A stretch of DNA of 64,000 nucleotides from Isoetes taiwanensis (GCA_021234155.1 JAJEKV010000021.1:14383760-14447759); one strand, 5' to 3'; counted from the stretch's first letter, positions 32,071 through 44,042 are shown. Numbers and translations are program-made. The notes: generated by a model from the sequence alone, not told the origin.

Positions 32071-32540
32071 GGCCCCGAAGGGGCCAAAAATTTTTTTTGC
32101 AACACAAACCATTAACATCCAACATATAAAAATTAAATCCCCCAACACATAACAACCAACACATAACAACCATTGACATTAACAACCAACACATAACTAC
32201 CATTGACATTAATTAACACAACCATTGGGTCCAACACATTTAAATTAAAATCCCCCTTAAACCCCCTTTGGTTTGGGTGCATATTCACACGGGGGGTGAC
32301 GTAGGGCAGCGAGGGCCCTCATAATTGTATTTTGCACGTACGAAATCAACACCATATAGTATTCCGCTTGAAATCTTATAGTATTTTGCAAATCTTGTTA
32401 TACAGTATAGCAAATTTTGTACTTGCATACCCCACAAACGAGGAACTTTACGTACGGTGTAGATTAAGGAATAAGGGGTGAATATGCCTATCCAACAGCT
32501 CTCGTTGCCCGGAGTCAGCTCTCGTTGCAACTCTAGTATA
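32071..32540. mobile_element. Foldback element F6, right side rearranged
   Basis: Tip GGCCCCGAAGGGGCC, full left arm, and core from 32282. Near 32505-32530 GCCCGGAGTCAGCTCTCGTTGC shows a small duplication, and the right arm is absent. Confidence 0.78.
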
Positions 32541-33264
32541 CCCCCCATTTTATTGAGCAAGCAAGGCTTTGAAATGCTTATAGCTCTATTTCCTTGATGA
32601 GAATGTCTATCTACTTCCCCAAATAAGATTTGATAGCTATAAATTGTGTATCATTGTTATTAATGCCTCAACTATATTTGAATGGGGCAAATTTTATATT
32701 TGCACGACATTTCATTAATTTTTAAATATGATTTTGGACATGTATTATGTGTGATCTTATACTAATTGGTGTCTCTAGATTGCACGTGTATAATTTCTGA
32801 TGGTTTTTCCCAGGACTATCTCTTTTTAAGGGGGGTGCATATTTATAGTGCGTAAATAACATTAACTAGTAGCTTAGTAGTTTTTTATTAGCATTTATGT
32901 ACGCGTATATAAGCAAAAGAGTACGCCTATATTGGCTTAGTTGCATGGAAAATACACTAAAGGGAATAGAATATGTACAAAAATATATACAAAAAAAAGT
33001 TGACGATATGTACAAAGGTTTACTAGTTTATTGTCTTGAATCTGTAGAATATTTTATGGGGTATATATGCAGAGGGATTGACGGGTTGTATGAAAAGTAT
33101 GGAATTGGTATATAAAGGGTTTTTACCTGACCCATCTTCGCGGATGGCATATCAATTATAGATATAGGTGAATCCCTTGGGTTGCTTTTGCATGTTTCTC
33201 AAAGAAGGGTCCTTTATAGCACACTACAAAAGCCAAATAGACCCCATGCTTGAACAAGGTCCAC
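32541..33264. other. Unassigned AT-rich region
   Basis: No recognised gene. The frame 32897-33115 (Tyr/Ile-rich) shows no known motif. Confidence 0.45.
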
Positions 33265-33400
33265 AAAGAATAGAATAATTTTTATCGTCCACAGAGACCA
33301 ATCGACCTATGGGACCTAATGAAGAAGCGCATCACACTTACTACATCTAGGTTGAATAACCCCCGCTTCGAAGGGTTTTCGAGGGAAAAACTGTGGCAGT
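33265..33400 (-). mobile_element. LINE 3'-end fragment
   Basis: Reverse-strand LINE 3' UTR: TTTTTCCCTCGAAAACCCTTCG, then GGTCGATTGGTCTCTGTGGACG, then a short ATTCT tail. Same family as 39950-41225. Confidence 0.8.
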
Positions 33401-33615
33401 AATAACAATGATATCAAACTGTACAAATATACATCATCACGAAATATAGAGTAAGTACATTATGTTGCAGGCTCATGTTCCAGTGGCACCCTCTTGTGCT
33501 TACACAACTAGATGAAAAATATTCATTTTGTACTTATTCTTGTTGATTAATAAACTTTTTGTTTCGTTCTTTAAAATAAAATAAAAATAGTCATTATCTG
33601 AACTAGCCACCACTT

Positions 33616-33634
33616 CTTCTGGACGCTAAAATTT

Positions 33635-33676
<42 letters not shown>
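33616..33676 (+). mobile_element. LINE tail with TTATC repeats
   Basis: TTCTGGACGCTAAAATTTC followed by about nine TTATC units. It matches the conserved pre-tail box GTGGACGTTAAAA with two changes. Only the extreme 3' end is present. Confidence 0.65.
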
Positions 33677-35373
33677 TTGTCTCACTTTATGAGCTCGGTA
33701 AAATAACATGGTGGACGTTTTTAGCATGTCTAAAACACTCTTAACATGGAAATCAAATGCCATAACATAACGTATTAGCATAAATGTAGATGTGCATAAA
33801 TCCATTGCCTTCAATTGCTATTTCCGTTCTATTTCAACTCGTATAAACCCGCCTTTTCTTGAATAATAGATAGTCCCATGTCTTATCTTAGATGTGGGCC
33901 CTCTACCGCATGCCTAGCGTGTAATAATTGTTACTCAAAGTAGATTTGGGCTTCTTTTGTTGAGGAATAACTAAGGGTGGCCACATATCATCCTGTAATT
34001 CAAAAAAGAAGTGACAACCTCTTATTTGCAGCAGAGGCCAGTTTGATGTGTTCCGCTCCTGGGCTCCATTTTTTGTCAGATTAAGCACAAAGTTGTGGTA
34101 CTCTCCTTCTTTGACAACTTCGGAAGGCTGTCGGGGTGCAGGTTTCCAAAATTATTATGCATGTGGCCGCCCTTACTAATTACAAGTTTTGAAATTTTTC
34201 ACGACATTGGTCAAATCTTTTTCAATTAACAGCAACAGATAGGAGCAAGGTGTGCATAAAGTTGTTATAATATAAATTCCATTTCATTTCTTGTTTGAAA
34301 TCATAACAACCTTTCACTAGAAATTACATGGTTCCACATATGTCCCCTACCTCATATCAAGGTTCCTTCTTCATGTTAAGGATGTTTGCATGCAAAAAAA
34401 TATCAAGTTCTTCTTATCTTCCTCCTTTGTCGCATATGAAATTATATTTAAAAATAAGTATATGCTTTAACTATTCCAAAACATTAATCAAACTACATGA
34501 TATTACAGATTATATAGGGACTTGTTTATTTGCATATCCTAAACTCAAATGCTTAGAAGTGGATAGTCAACCCACAATATATAGTTTATATTTACAAGAA
34601 ATTTATCGCGGCGGCCTTGCGAACATTTCTTTTATTCGATTTAGTGTAACGGCCACTCTATATATAAGATACTCGGTGCAAACGATATTAGTTGTTGAAG
34701 ATACCCAGCGAAAAGAAAAAATATATTTTATCAGGTTATTGCCACATGCATGCTTGAAATGAGCACACATCCTCTACCATAATAAGAATCTACTTCAACA
34801 AATCTATCTAAACACAGCTAGGTATACATTAATATATGTTCTTGAGACAACAAGTGGAGATATCAGATTGCTTGTGGAGATTTCCCATCCGCTTGAAACA
34901 TTCGAAGGTTAACGCTAGTATTGATGTCTATAGTTGCGAATGCGAACCTATTCAAAGTTCATTTTATTATAGGTTTGTGGATGCTTCTAAAGTTGGCAAT
35001 CATGAGTTAATACTTTTTTCAGTTTGAGAACATGCAGGAGTTGAACCCGAACTATTGCCACGTTTTTTTGTGCCTACCTGATAGATGGGTGTTGTCGACG
35101 ACCATGATATTCCCACTGTTTGTGGCAGTGAAGCAAACATTTCTCTTGACTTACTTACAGATTGGAATTATGCCGAGTACTAATAAATACATGTCAGTTT
35201 AAGAGCAGCGGATTTGAACCTATACTATTGCATTGTGTGCATTCTAGTGTTTATTAGATAGAGTTTTGTTTCATTATGACTATGTTATTCTCACTATGGA
35301 GTGTCCTCCAATAGTTCAAAATACACAATGAGGAACATAACTGTTTTGTCTATCGTTGATAGAAACGTAATAG
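33677..35373. other. Unassigned region
   Basis: About 1.7 kb. The frame 34328-34762 has no recognised motif. Two related segments (about 35036 and 35211) each carry, on the minus strand, a GGTTCAA.TCC-like pol III B box (GGGTTCAACTCC at about 35048-35059) but no convincing A box. Confidence 0.45.
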
Positions 35374-35497
35374 GAAACCGCCAAGGGGAGGAGTTTCCGT
35401 GGCAGAAACTTTCAGGTGGCACCACCACAAGCAGTGGAGCCACGAGTGGTGCGCTGCCTGAAAGTTTCCACCAAACTCCGACACGTGGCGGTTAAAC
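35374..35497. mobile_element. Foldback hairpin element H1
   Basis: About 124 bp forming one long imperfect hairpin: AACCGCCAAGGGGAGGAGTTT pairs with AAACTCCGACACGTGGCGGTT, and GAAACTTTCAGGTGGC..CACCAC with GTGGTG.GCTGCCTGAAAGTTTC. The outer ends match those of the hairpin at 54549-54673, although the interiors differ. Confidence 0.75.
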
Positions 35498-36020
35498 TAC
35501 GTAAAACAACCCGGGGGGGGCTTTTTTTCTGGAGTGGCGTGCCCATGACGTGGCAAAAAATCATTATTGGATGCGTGTAATTTTTCTTTTGCCGAGGTTT
35601 GGCTACGGCGTAGTCCCGACAGTCAGTCGTGTTTTCTTGAGGCACTGCTACAGTGCTTGCTCCGTAGTTTGCTTCTGTGAAGGCGCCTCGGCTGTAGCAT
35701 CTATTATATTGTATTTTTGATGGATTTGAAGCTGTTTTTGATGGGTTTCAGCGAGTTCTGTGCTCTATCTTTTGCTTTTGAGGCTGTAACGAGTATCGAC
35801 GAGTTCTGGCAAAAAGATCTGCGAGTTTTTAAGCTTTTTAATGTAAGTTTGTTGTCTGTGTCTTCCTTTTGGATTTTCGATGAGTTTCGGCGAGTTGTGG
35901 TGAGAAGATCTGCAAGTTTTCAAGCTTCTTAGGGTTTTTTTTTTTTTTTTTTTTTTTTTGTGGATTGAATTTTCTTTATTTATTTCTAACCCTTTCTTGT
36001 TTCTTTCTTGCCTCGATGGT
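35498..36020. other. Spacer with imperfect duplication and poly(T)
   Basis: GATG.GTTTC.GCGAGTT.TG and AAGATCTGC.AGTTTT.AAGCTT occur twice (about 35738-35843 and 35879-35932). A T-run follows at about 35935-35959. Confidence 0.6.
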
Positions 36021-36236
36021 ATGGCAGAGGAAAGCAGGTTCTGCTCTGTCATTTTGTTTTTGCTTGGCTTGCATGCAGTATTAACTGACTGCATTCGGGC
36101 TAGCAGACAATCTTTTGCTATAACTAATCCAGAGGAAGACCTCTGTAGGAAAGAAAGAGGAATGAACATCGATTCTCTGTTACAGAGTGTAAATCGTGAA
36201 GATATTAGGGAGTTAATGGATATTGTAGTTAATTAA
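36021..36236 (+). CDS. Possible small secreted protein, unknown
   Basis: 71-codon frame from an ATG in good plant context (GGTATGGCA). The N-terminus looks like a signal peptide: FCSVILFLLGLHAVLTDCIRAS is hydrophobic with small residues before a possible cleavage site. The short acidic remainder ends DIRELMDIVVN. No family was recognised. The frame opens 63 nt further upstream, but that part is encoded by the T-rich leader. There is no duplicate in the window for comparison. It could be chance; confidence is low. Confidence 0.2.
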   Translation: MAEESRFCSVILFLLGLHAVLTDCIRASRQSFAITNPEEDLCRKERGMNIDSLLQSVNREDIRELMDIVVN

Positions 36237-36689
36237 TGGATAATTGTCTATAATGTCTTGTCTATAGTGTGTGTACACCTTCAATTTCCTGTATAAAACA
36301 ATACTGGTGATGCCGCTTAAGATTTGCAACTAACAAAAGTTTTCAGAGAGGAAACAAAAACTGGAATCCAGGAGAAAAAAAGCCCCCCTCCCCCGTTGTT
36401 TACAAAACTAGTAATTCTTAAGGGAAGGTAATAGTGCTTTAAAAACGTCATAGTTTTTAATGCAATGTACCTATTGTTGCCAAATAGTTATTTTTGTAAA
36501 AGAGAAAATGAAAAATCTCCAAGTTTAAATGGGTGTCTATGGTATTATTTTTGTTGGGTGGCGTACACTGCAAAACTGTTGTTGAATAGTTAATGTTCAT
36601 AGGTAACTAGCATTTTAATTAGCTGTTAAGAAGGTTCAAAAAAATATCATGAGACCACTTGGCTGGACTAGGATGGGCGGGTTAAAACG
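36237..36689. other. Unassigned spacer
   Basis: No recognised gene or repeat. Confidence 0.5.
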
Positions 36690-36735
36690 AAGAATAGAAT
36701 AGAATAGAATAGTTTTTTTAACGTCCACGGTTCTG
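36690..36735 (-). mobile_element. LINE 3' tail at the duplication edge
   Basis: On the minus strand, CCGTGGACGTTAAAAAAAC is followed by ATTCT repeats. It ends about 20 bp from the left boundary of the second dirigent duplication. Confidence 0.8.
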
Positions 36736-37818
36736 TTCGTCGCCTGCCCCTGCAGATTTGCAGATCATGTTCTGAGCCAGTGTTGCAAGGAGGTTGCCAT
36801 CCATTTAAATAAAGGAAAGGAAATAGCTAAACTACATACAGAACATACCTATCTTCTATAGATGCTCAAGCACAAACGGAAACACAACACTACCATTGTA
36901 GAGCTTAATACGAAGACACAACATGCAAAGCAACAGAAAGCTCAAATTTAAATGAGAAACGAATTTGTCTTCGAGAAAAGTAATGATTTTAAATCTCTAT
37001 ATCATACTTGATATTTGCTTGTCTTCGAAAGCAAGCAAAGATTCAAATCTCGAGGTGTCTCACAGATTTAGACACGCGGGGTTAGAAACAGAATTGGGTT
37101 CACCTCAAATTGCCAAGTGTCGCTTTAAAGAGGCAAAAATAAAAGAATAGAATCTTCATATAATGTTTATATATGTTTAGAAAATTATCTCATCATAAGT
37201 TTTTCAGCCATATATGGCATTAGAAATATCCTTAAGGACATAAAATAGCCTTGATGTTTTTAACATCTGTAAACCATGTTTGATTCATTCAGATATGAGT
37301 TAAGAGATATTACTTGGATGCTTCAGTAATAGGGTAACAATTTTTGGCCTGTGATTCCTTGTTCATCCCATGTTGGGTTAGTCGACATGGCTGCTTAAAA
37401 ATGCACCACCAAAAATAACAACGCCCATGCAGCAGGTAAAGTAATAGAACTGCTCATATAGCAATGATTATAGTAATAGTAACATGTACTAGGTGATCAA
37501 AAACAAAATAAATACTATAATAAGCTAAATGAGGCGACTAGTTCAAATTTCATTGAACACATGTTTTATATTTAGACTCAAAAGAAACAAAGTAGAATAT
37601 GACTTCCGCAACAATAAAGTATCTATGCCCTTAGAATAAAAGGTGTTTGCGTGCGTTTTGAAATAAAATTGATTGGGGGCTTATTGAATTTATGAATAGA
37701 GTTTCACCCTTCATATAATGTTCTCTGTCCAAAGGACTTCTTCTTGGAAACAATAAATATGGAAGAGGAGTTCAAATGCAAGTGGAATTGAATTTGAATA
37801 CGTAATCTTGAACATGAA

Positions 37819-37826
37819 TATATAAG
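37819..37826 (+). promoter_or_regulatory. TATA box of dirigent copy B
   Basis: TATATAAG, 20 nt before the ATG at 37839 and 44 nt before the ATG at 37863. Confidence 0.8.
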
Positions 37827-37838
37827 GGGGAGAGGAAA

Positions 37839-38381
37839 ATGGAAGGAGACAACAAAAGAAAGATGGGAATCAAGGCACTAATATTGGCTATGGTGATCGC
37901 AATACTAGGTGCAACAATCATGGTAGATGGAGAAAAGCCTAAGGTTGAAAGACTAGAGATGTACCTTCATCACACATACAATGTAACATCCGTTAGGGTA
38001 GCAGGTCCCGGTGGAGATACATCAAGTACCCAATTCGGATCTATATTTGTGATGGATGATATCGTGAGAGGAGGATCTTCAACCAATTCAAGACAACTTG
38101 GCAGAGCAAAGGGAATTGTTGCAGTTGCTTCTGATGACTTGAGCAATTCTTTCTATGCCTTTACCATGGTGTTGGAGACTTCTAGTTACATTAATGCAAC
38201 GCTTTCCTTCCAAGGTACAAATAAGGCTGGTGAATTGGATATAGTTGGGGGTACACAATACTTCAGGCTTGCTCATGGTTATGCACAGTTCACTATTATT
38301 CGTGATGAGTACCCCTACCGCATTGCTTCCATCAGCTGCACTATTTTTCTTCCAACTTCAATCATGCATGCTTCTACTTGA
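37839..38381 (+). CDS. Dirigent-family protein (copy B)
   Basis: 180-codon single-exon frame almost identical to the gene at 1237, differing at three residues (Met28 for Ile, Glu40 for Asp, Met72 for Ile). Signal peptide, FGSIFVMDD (66-74), IVGGTQYFRLAHGYA and both N-glycosylation sites are retained. The frame is intact, so it is likely functional and redundant with copy A. As in copy A, the likely start is the second ATG (37863, residue 9) because of TATA spacing. The promoter differs from copy A by the 74-bp deletion about 200 bp upstream, which could change expression. Confidence 0.93.
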   Translation: MEGDNKRKMGIKALILAMVIAILGATIMVDGEKPKVERLEMYLHHTYNVTSVRVAGPGGDTSSTQFGSIFVMDDIVRGGSSTNSRQLGRAKGIVAVASDDLSNSFYAFTMVLETSSYINATLSFQGTNKAGELDIVGGTQYFRLAHGYAQFTIIRDEYPYRIASISCTIFLPTSIMHAST

Positions 38382-39147
38382 ATCCTTTCAAATTGTTATC
38401 GATCATTTGGTCTAATTTGGTAATTGTGTTTTTTATTCTATCATATGATTCATTTATAGCATTAAAGCTATTAATATAGAATGTCTATTTATTAATGTTA
38501 AATAAACAATACATAATTGTGTTGTGTCTATGTTGGATGTTAGAATAGAACCTATAAAAGAATGTCTGTTATGGGCCCTCGATCGATTGGTTAGGCATGC
38601 CACATGGAAATATCCATGCCGGCCATTCCTCTTTAAAAGGGAAAAGGTCCATCTAAAAGACATCGAAAATAAAAGGCAATACTCCCCATGTCTTATCCTT
38701 AAATCTACGAAGACTTATCATATATTACATGTTGACAAATTATTCCTTTTTCTACAACTATTTTAAAGGCATGTCTTAGCTTCAACCCGGTTAAATTGTA
38801 ATATTAAAGAAGCTCCATCCAGAAGCAAGTGTCTCCACCTAACATGCCTCAGAAAGTAGAAGCAAGTATTTTTTTCTGTAAAGAAGACAGTAGTTTGCCA
38901 AGGATTTATCTGCTTTCTCAAGGTTTTTATTATTAATATTTTCGTTTATATATCTTGTATAATCTGGTCAGTAAATTTTGCATTTGCTCTCTAGACTTTG
39001 GTCTAATGATAACATACTAGTCTTGGAATAGATATTTCTCGAGTTTGAAGCCGTCTAGAGTCATATGTAAGATAACGTGGTTGGGGACATGAATCAATTT
39101 ACAATTTAGTGTGATGCATGCAGCATATATCCAATTGGATGTTTTAT

Positions 39148-39949
39148 GAGGCATATTGTTTTTTCTTCTTTTGTTTAAGGTGAAAAACATGCATTAAATA
39201 TTGTTCTTCACCATTCAAAACAATTAAGGTAATTTTCTAAATGGACTTTTGAAGTCCATAGAAACCAAAGGTCTATAAGACCCAATACAATGGACGCAAG
39301 TAAGTGCATTAGCATTTAGGAGAAAAAAATACTATCTTGAAGAGTTTTTGAGGGAAAGCCATTGATAAGGTACGAAAATTATTTTGTGTGTTTTTCTTTT
39401 TTTAATTTTATTTATTTATTTTTATTAATTAAGCGATATTGCTTCAAATTCATGAATTGTGGCCTACTTTTACTTTGCACTCATTGTTACAAGGAATCTT
39501 TCTTGATAACAGCATATTTGATATTGGTGTGATGCATATGGTTCCTCAAAAAGCATGGTCTGTATTGTTCCCTTGGGAATAGAAATTACTACGGGAGTTT
39601 GGCTCTAGAGCAAAGGTACAGTACATAGCCTTAATAACTTGATTGTGCATTGTTAGGGGCTCCTAGGCAAAATAGCCTATATATTTCTATTTGGATTTCA
39701 CATTTTAGGTTAAAGTTTAGGGCACTTGTTCCATTGGGTAAATTTTAGGGTTGGATTTCGGATTTTTCGTCCCTCATTTTCCTTGCCGATTTGGCGGAGT
39801 CCTATGTTTCGGTTAAAGCTTGGTCCTGCTCCAATGCTTTCAACATGCTTGTGATACTTCTGATAGGGGTTATCAAATTGTCTATTCGCTTTTCTATGAA
39901 GCACAAATCTACGTTGGGAGCTTCTGGAGTTCATATATTTAAGGTTTCT
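39148..39949. other. Spacer with an old LINE 3' relic
   Basis: About 39250-39370 is a diverged minus-strand LINE 3' end (AAGTCCATAGAAACCAAAGG, GTCTATAAGACCCAATACAATGG, GAGTTTTTGAGGGAAA). The rest is unrecognised. Confidence 0.5.
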
Positions 39950-41225
39950 TAGAATAAAATATAATAGAATAGAATTGTTTTTATCGTCCACGGAGACCAA
40001 TCGGCCTATAGGACCCAATACAAAAAGCGCAGCAGTCACATTACTGCCCGGATTAAAAAAACCCCCGCCCCGAAGGGTTTTCGAGGGAAAAACCGCGGGG
40101 CAAAGAATAAGACTGGGCCGACAACGATTAAATGGTTGATGGGGGCATATCCGAGCCCTCAAGTCCAAGACTTCTGAATGTATGATCCGAAAGTGAGCGA
40201 CCGGGTCGTGCTCCAAAAGATCATGTGTAGCGGCTCATCAGGTCTAATCAACTGAGCATAGCGTGTTCGAATCTGATCATATGCCGGGCAGCTCTGGAAA
40301 GTGTGACACTCATCCTCAACAGCTTCGGCCGGCCAAGACTGACAAACCCTATCTTGACGTGGCTCCCCAATCCATCGACCTATCTCAATCCGGAAATGGT
40401 GGGCACCTGTGCGAATGGAGGCGATATGCCTGCGCTTTTTCATGGGCAGATGTGAACGTAGGTAGCGTTGTGGGCCTCGTTCTAATGTGGGATTTATGTG
40501 TTGCTTGTAATGTGTTTGTTTTGACTTGCTCCGTGGCCCCGGAATCCCAAAGCTTTGCCGGAGAAACAAGCATCAAGGTAACATCTCAGCCGCCGCGACC
40601 GCCTCGTTTCTACCGGATGCACATGTGCTCTGGACATTCCATCTAGTTAGCCATCGCACTCTTTTATCCTTCCAACAATTCTTGAGTCGTTGTGGTCCCA
40701 TTGCCACTACATAAGCCAAGTCGCGGTAGACGCATCATCATCCATATTTACCACCTTTCCGAAGTAGGCGATGTGTCTATCAAGGGCCGCCACGGAAGTG
40801 GCGGGGAAACCTATCTCCTGCAACAAAATTTGATATGGGACCGTGGATTTCACTCCGAGTGCCTGTGCTAAGAAGGCCTTCTGCACCTGTTCTAAGTCGC
40901 TCCAAGTAGCAAGGGACACCACTGGGCCCCAGACTTCAACCCCGTACAAAAGAACGGGCTCTACCAATACCTTGAACAGATGTGCCTGATGTCCCCAATC
41001 ATACAATTCTGCTCTGTGGTTATTGTTCTGCATTGCATAAAGTGCTTTCCAGCCTGCTGCTACACGCAATCTTATGGAAGTGTCCCAGCATAGTGTAGAA
41101 GGAAACTCCACTCCCATATACTTGTAGGTGGGTGTCACCTCCACTTGTTGCCCTCGATAAGTGAATGAAGGGGGCCTTGGATGGCGCGAGGATGAGATTA
41201 GGACCACCTTAGTCTTGGCAAATGC
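39950..41225 (-). mobile_element. LINE, 5'-truncated, RT C-terminal part
   Basis: Reverse-strand non-LTR retrotransposon. The frame reaching 40707 carries the RT thumb/C-terminal region (FAKTKVVLISSS, FTYRGQQVEVTPTYKYMGVEF, RVAAGWKALYAMQN, EPVLLYGVEVWGP). Next comes a Cys-His motif region (AEAVEDECHTFQSCPAYDQIR), then a 3' UTR with CCTCGAAAACCCTTCGGGG and GTCTCCGTGGACGATAAAA, ending in ATTCT repeats at about 39950. Frames are broken, so it is inactive. The YADD catalytic box is missing through 5' truncation near 41225. Confidence 0.88.
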
Positions 41226-43580
41226 TGCATAAACAGTTCTTATGTGGTTTGTCATTGAGGTTGATCCGAAAATGGCAGATACTATAGCATTTCTGATGAG
41301 ATGCTTTAGCTTTTTCGATGTTAATATATAAGGAAAGCCTTCTCTTGCATACATGCATAAAGCTGCTTCTAACTTTGATTCAAATATGATGAAACGGCCG
41401 ATGCTGGTGGAGCTTTGCAAAGGTTAGGTTTGTCTGGCTTTAATGGCAGTCCAACTTATTGTATGCATTAATTCTTGACAAAATGATCTTGCCAGGTCTT
41501 GAAACAGAAGAACACCAAGTTTGGGTTTCTTATATATATGCTTTTGCAAGAATTTCTTGGTTTACACATGGTTCAGCTTGGTAAATAGCATATTTGCCTT
41601 ATAGAATATCTACAATAAGTAGCATGGTAAAAGTGTGTTATATTTGCATTGTTTGCTATTTTAGCTTTCATTCTAGATACAGTTGGTTGGTCACATAGAG
41701 ACAGTTAACATTTATGACCAATAACCTTTCTTTTAGATCTTATTTATGATTGGGCAAGGAAGGTACAATAAGTAAAATGTGATAAACCGAGAACCTTATT
41801 GTACCTTTTGGCCCTTGCATGGTTACCTTCATCAAGCTAATCGTGTATTGAATGGCTGCAGGTACCAAACTTCTCCTCTTATTGTGCTTTTCTTGTTTCG
41901 ACTTAAGTATGGCTGAAAAAAGGTGGTTGGATGGTCATGGCTACAACTCATGGTGATACATTTACATTACATTTACTTGTTGTGTGGCATTTGGAATTTA
42001 ACACATGAATACATGTTTATGGGGTCAGTTCCTTGGATTCTATAGTGGCAGAATTTAAGAATTAAAAATTTCTTTTGGGCATAAAACACTTCTACCAAGT
42101 GGAATCTTATATTCTACTATATGTTGTCTTTTGAATATAGAAGATATATATGCCACTGTTGCTAGTATGATATTACGGTTCTTAAGCACCCTGACATATT
42201 TGGTGTTGTAACTGTTATGACTTTACTAATGCAAAGTCTATTAGGTATAACTGATGTTCAAGTTTATGATCTAGAACTTCTTTAAAAGCTAGTTCTTTTA
42301 AACCAAGGTTGCGCCTATATTCTTATGTTTAAAAGCTAAGATTTTTTGGTGCTGTCAAAATCATGCATATTAGGCAGATATGCTTAGACCTTGAATAAAC
42401 GGATTTGCAAAGTACAAATGTTTGTGGTAATATCCAACGTGATACACACGTGTATTGTGTTTCTTTGATGGATGATTGTAAATGCCATAACGTCCTATGA
42501 CTTTGGTGAGTAGACAATAAAATTCATGTTAAATTACTTAGGCCGTGGGAAAAGGGGTACCATTCTAGACTGGCTTGCCAGTTTAAACATAGAATGATAA
42601 TACTGCCAAGGGATTAATCGAGGTAGATGCTGGTCTAGCGTATGCTAGTTCAGGCTGGGTTTTTCTTAGACACTTCATTTCACTAGGGATACCTTTTGAT
42701 GCCTCTTTCTTATTGTTCTAGGTCAGCAGGGAAAAAATTAAGGAACTTTTATATTCAAAGTGGTGAAATAGACTTGGCTAAAGTATGCCAAAAGTTGAGG
42801 AAAAAACAATCTTATATCTTTTGAATATTTTGCACTAAATCAAGACCTAAATATTAACTAACCATAATAAATATAAAGGCTATAGGATAATTTGGCTAAA
42901 GTACACTAAAATTTGACGTAAAAGCTTCTAAGTTTTAGCTAAACTTTCCAAATTTTGGCAGTTACACTTTCTTGCGATTAGCTAAAGTCAGAAGAGATGG
43001 AGGTAGGGTGTGAAATAGGCTTGGCTAAAATTTCATTTTTTTAAGCCCAAAAAAGGTCGTAGTTTAGCCAATTTTTTTCCAAACAAGGCCAAAATTTTGC
43101 CATTTAGCTAAGTTTAGCGACTAATTTTTTCCAGGTGTTTGAGATGATGAAGCTCTTGTGGGCACTTTCACTTGCATGTTCCTCATGCTAAACTATATGG
43201 TAAACTTTGTGCAGGATGCATATGCTGATGAATTATGACTACATACTTGGAACAGGTTGATTACATACTTGGTACAAGGAGTTGCAGGTTGCTTTTTACT
43301 TGGTTTTACTGGTTATGATAACAAATGATCAAGAGATTCATTAATGGCAAGTGCCATGTTACACCAATGGCAGATGCCATGCTATGCCAGTTGGCTGAAA
43401 ACATTTCTATGCCACACGGCAAAAATCTGGAATACAAGGATAAAGATGTAAGGGTAATGCTGGAATACATTAACTTGAAGGATAGGTTTGTCATTCATCA
43501 CAGCAGCAGCAACCCCATAAATGAAATAAGAAAATGTGCAAAGGCAAACGAGAGGACAATGGTGACAACTTCTCATCGGG
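41226..43580. other. Unassigned region
   Basis: About 2.4 kb without a recognised gene. About 41755-41895 matches about 11390-11530. The frame 43325-43660 has no known motif. Confidence 0.5.
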
Positions 43581-43584
43581 ATAA

Positions 43585-43650
43585 GAAAAAACCCGCCCTT
43601 TCGGGTTTTCGAGGAAACCCCAATGAGAAATGGTCGCCAACGGCCTCGAG
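43585..43650 (-). mobile_element. Possible LINE 3' UTR hairpin relic
   Basis: On the minus strand, CCTCGAAAACCCGAAAGGGC continues into GGGTTTTTTC. This is the stem-loop seen just before the tail of the LINE family, but no GTGGACGTTAAAA box or tail follows. Confidence 0.4.
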
Positions 43651-43886
43651 GATGCCCTAAAGAGTAAGGTAGGAAATTGATGAAGCCCGCCAACGCGCAT
43701 CAACGTCATAGAATGTGTGAAACCTGGAGAAAAAAGAAGAGAAATACCTAGAAAGTACCCATTAAATGTTAATAAAATAGGTACAACCATGGCAGGTGGA
43801 CACCCCCTAAGAAAATAGTCCCCAGAAAGAAAAAACACCCATTAGACGTTAGGAACTATAAACAAAACATATATAGAAATGGAAAA

Positions 43887-44042
43887 CATCACCAAGAGGT
43901 GAAAAAAGTAAAAATAGCATCACCAACAGGTGGAGATCATATAGCATCATCCAACGGGTGGAAAAATATAGATAGCATCACCCATTGGGTGAAAAATAAT
44001 TTACATCAGCCATCGGGTGGAAAAGCATCACCCAATGGGTGG
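43887..44042 (+). repeat. Array of six short hairpin repeats
   Basis: CATCACC-NNNN-GGTGG-like units at 43887, 43918, 43945, 43976, 44004 and 44026 (spacing 22-31). Each is a small inverted repeat such as CACCCATTGGGTG, with different central bases. The array ends 14 bp before the LINE tail at 44056. Confidence 0.85.

Larger units (their letters stand above)
36753..39147. repeat. Segmental duplication, copy B (dirigent locus)
   Basis: Counterpart of 58-2536. It lacks about 74 bp in the promoter region (after AGAATAAA at about 37640), lacks a CTTCCTTC stretch, and has a ~12-bp addition near 38505. The right boundary is GGATGTTTTAT, then unrelated GAGGCATATTG. Confidence 0.93.

Noticed and set aside
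34328-34762. 144-residue plus-strand frame
   Set aside because: AT-rich with no domain, no TATA or start context, and no paralogue. Not supported as a gene.
35036-35240. Two minus-strand B-box-like sites suggesting tRNA genes or SINEs
   Set aside because: GGGTTCAACTCC is present, but no A box at the right distance and no cloverleaf could be drawn.
40263-40646. 127-residue plus-strand frame
   Set aside because: Antisense shadow of the LINE at 39950-41225, whose minus-strand RT and Cys-His motifs are the real signal.
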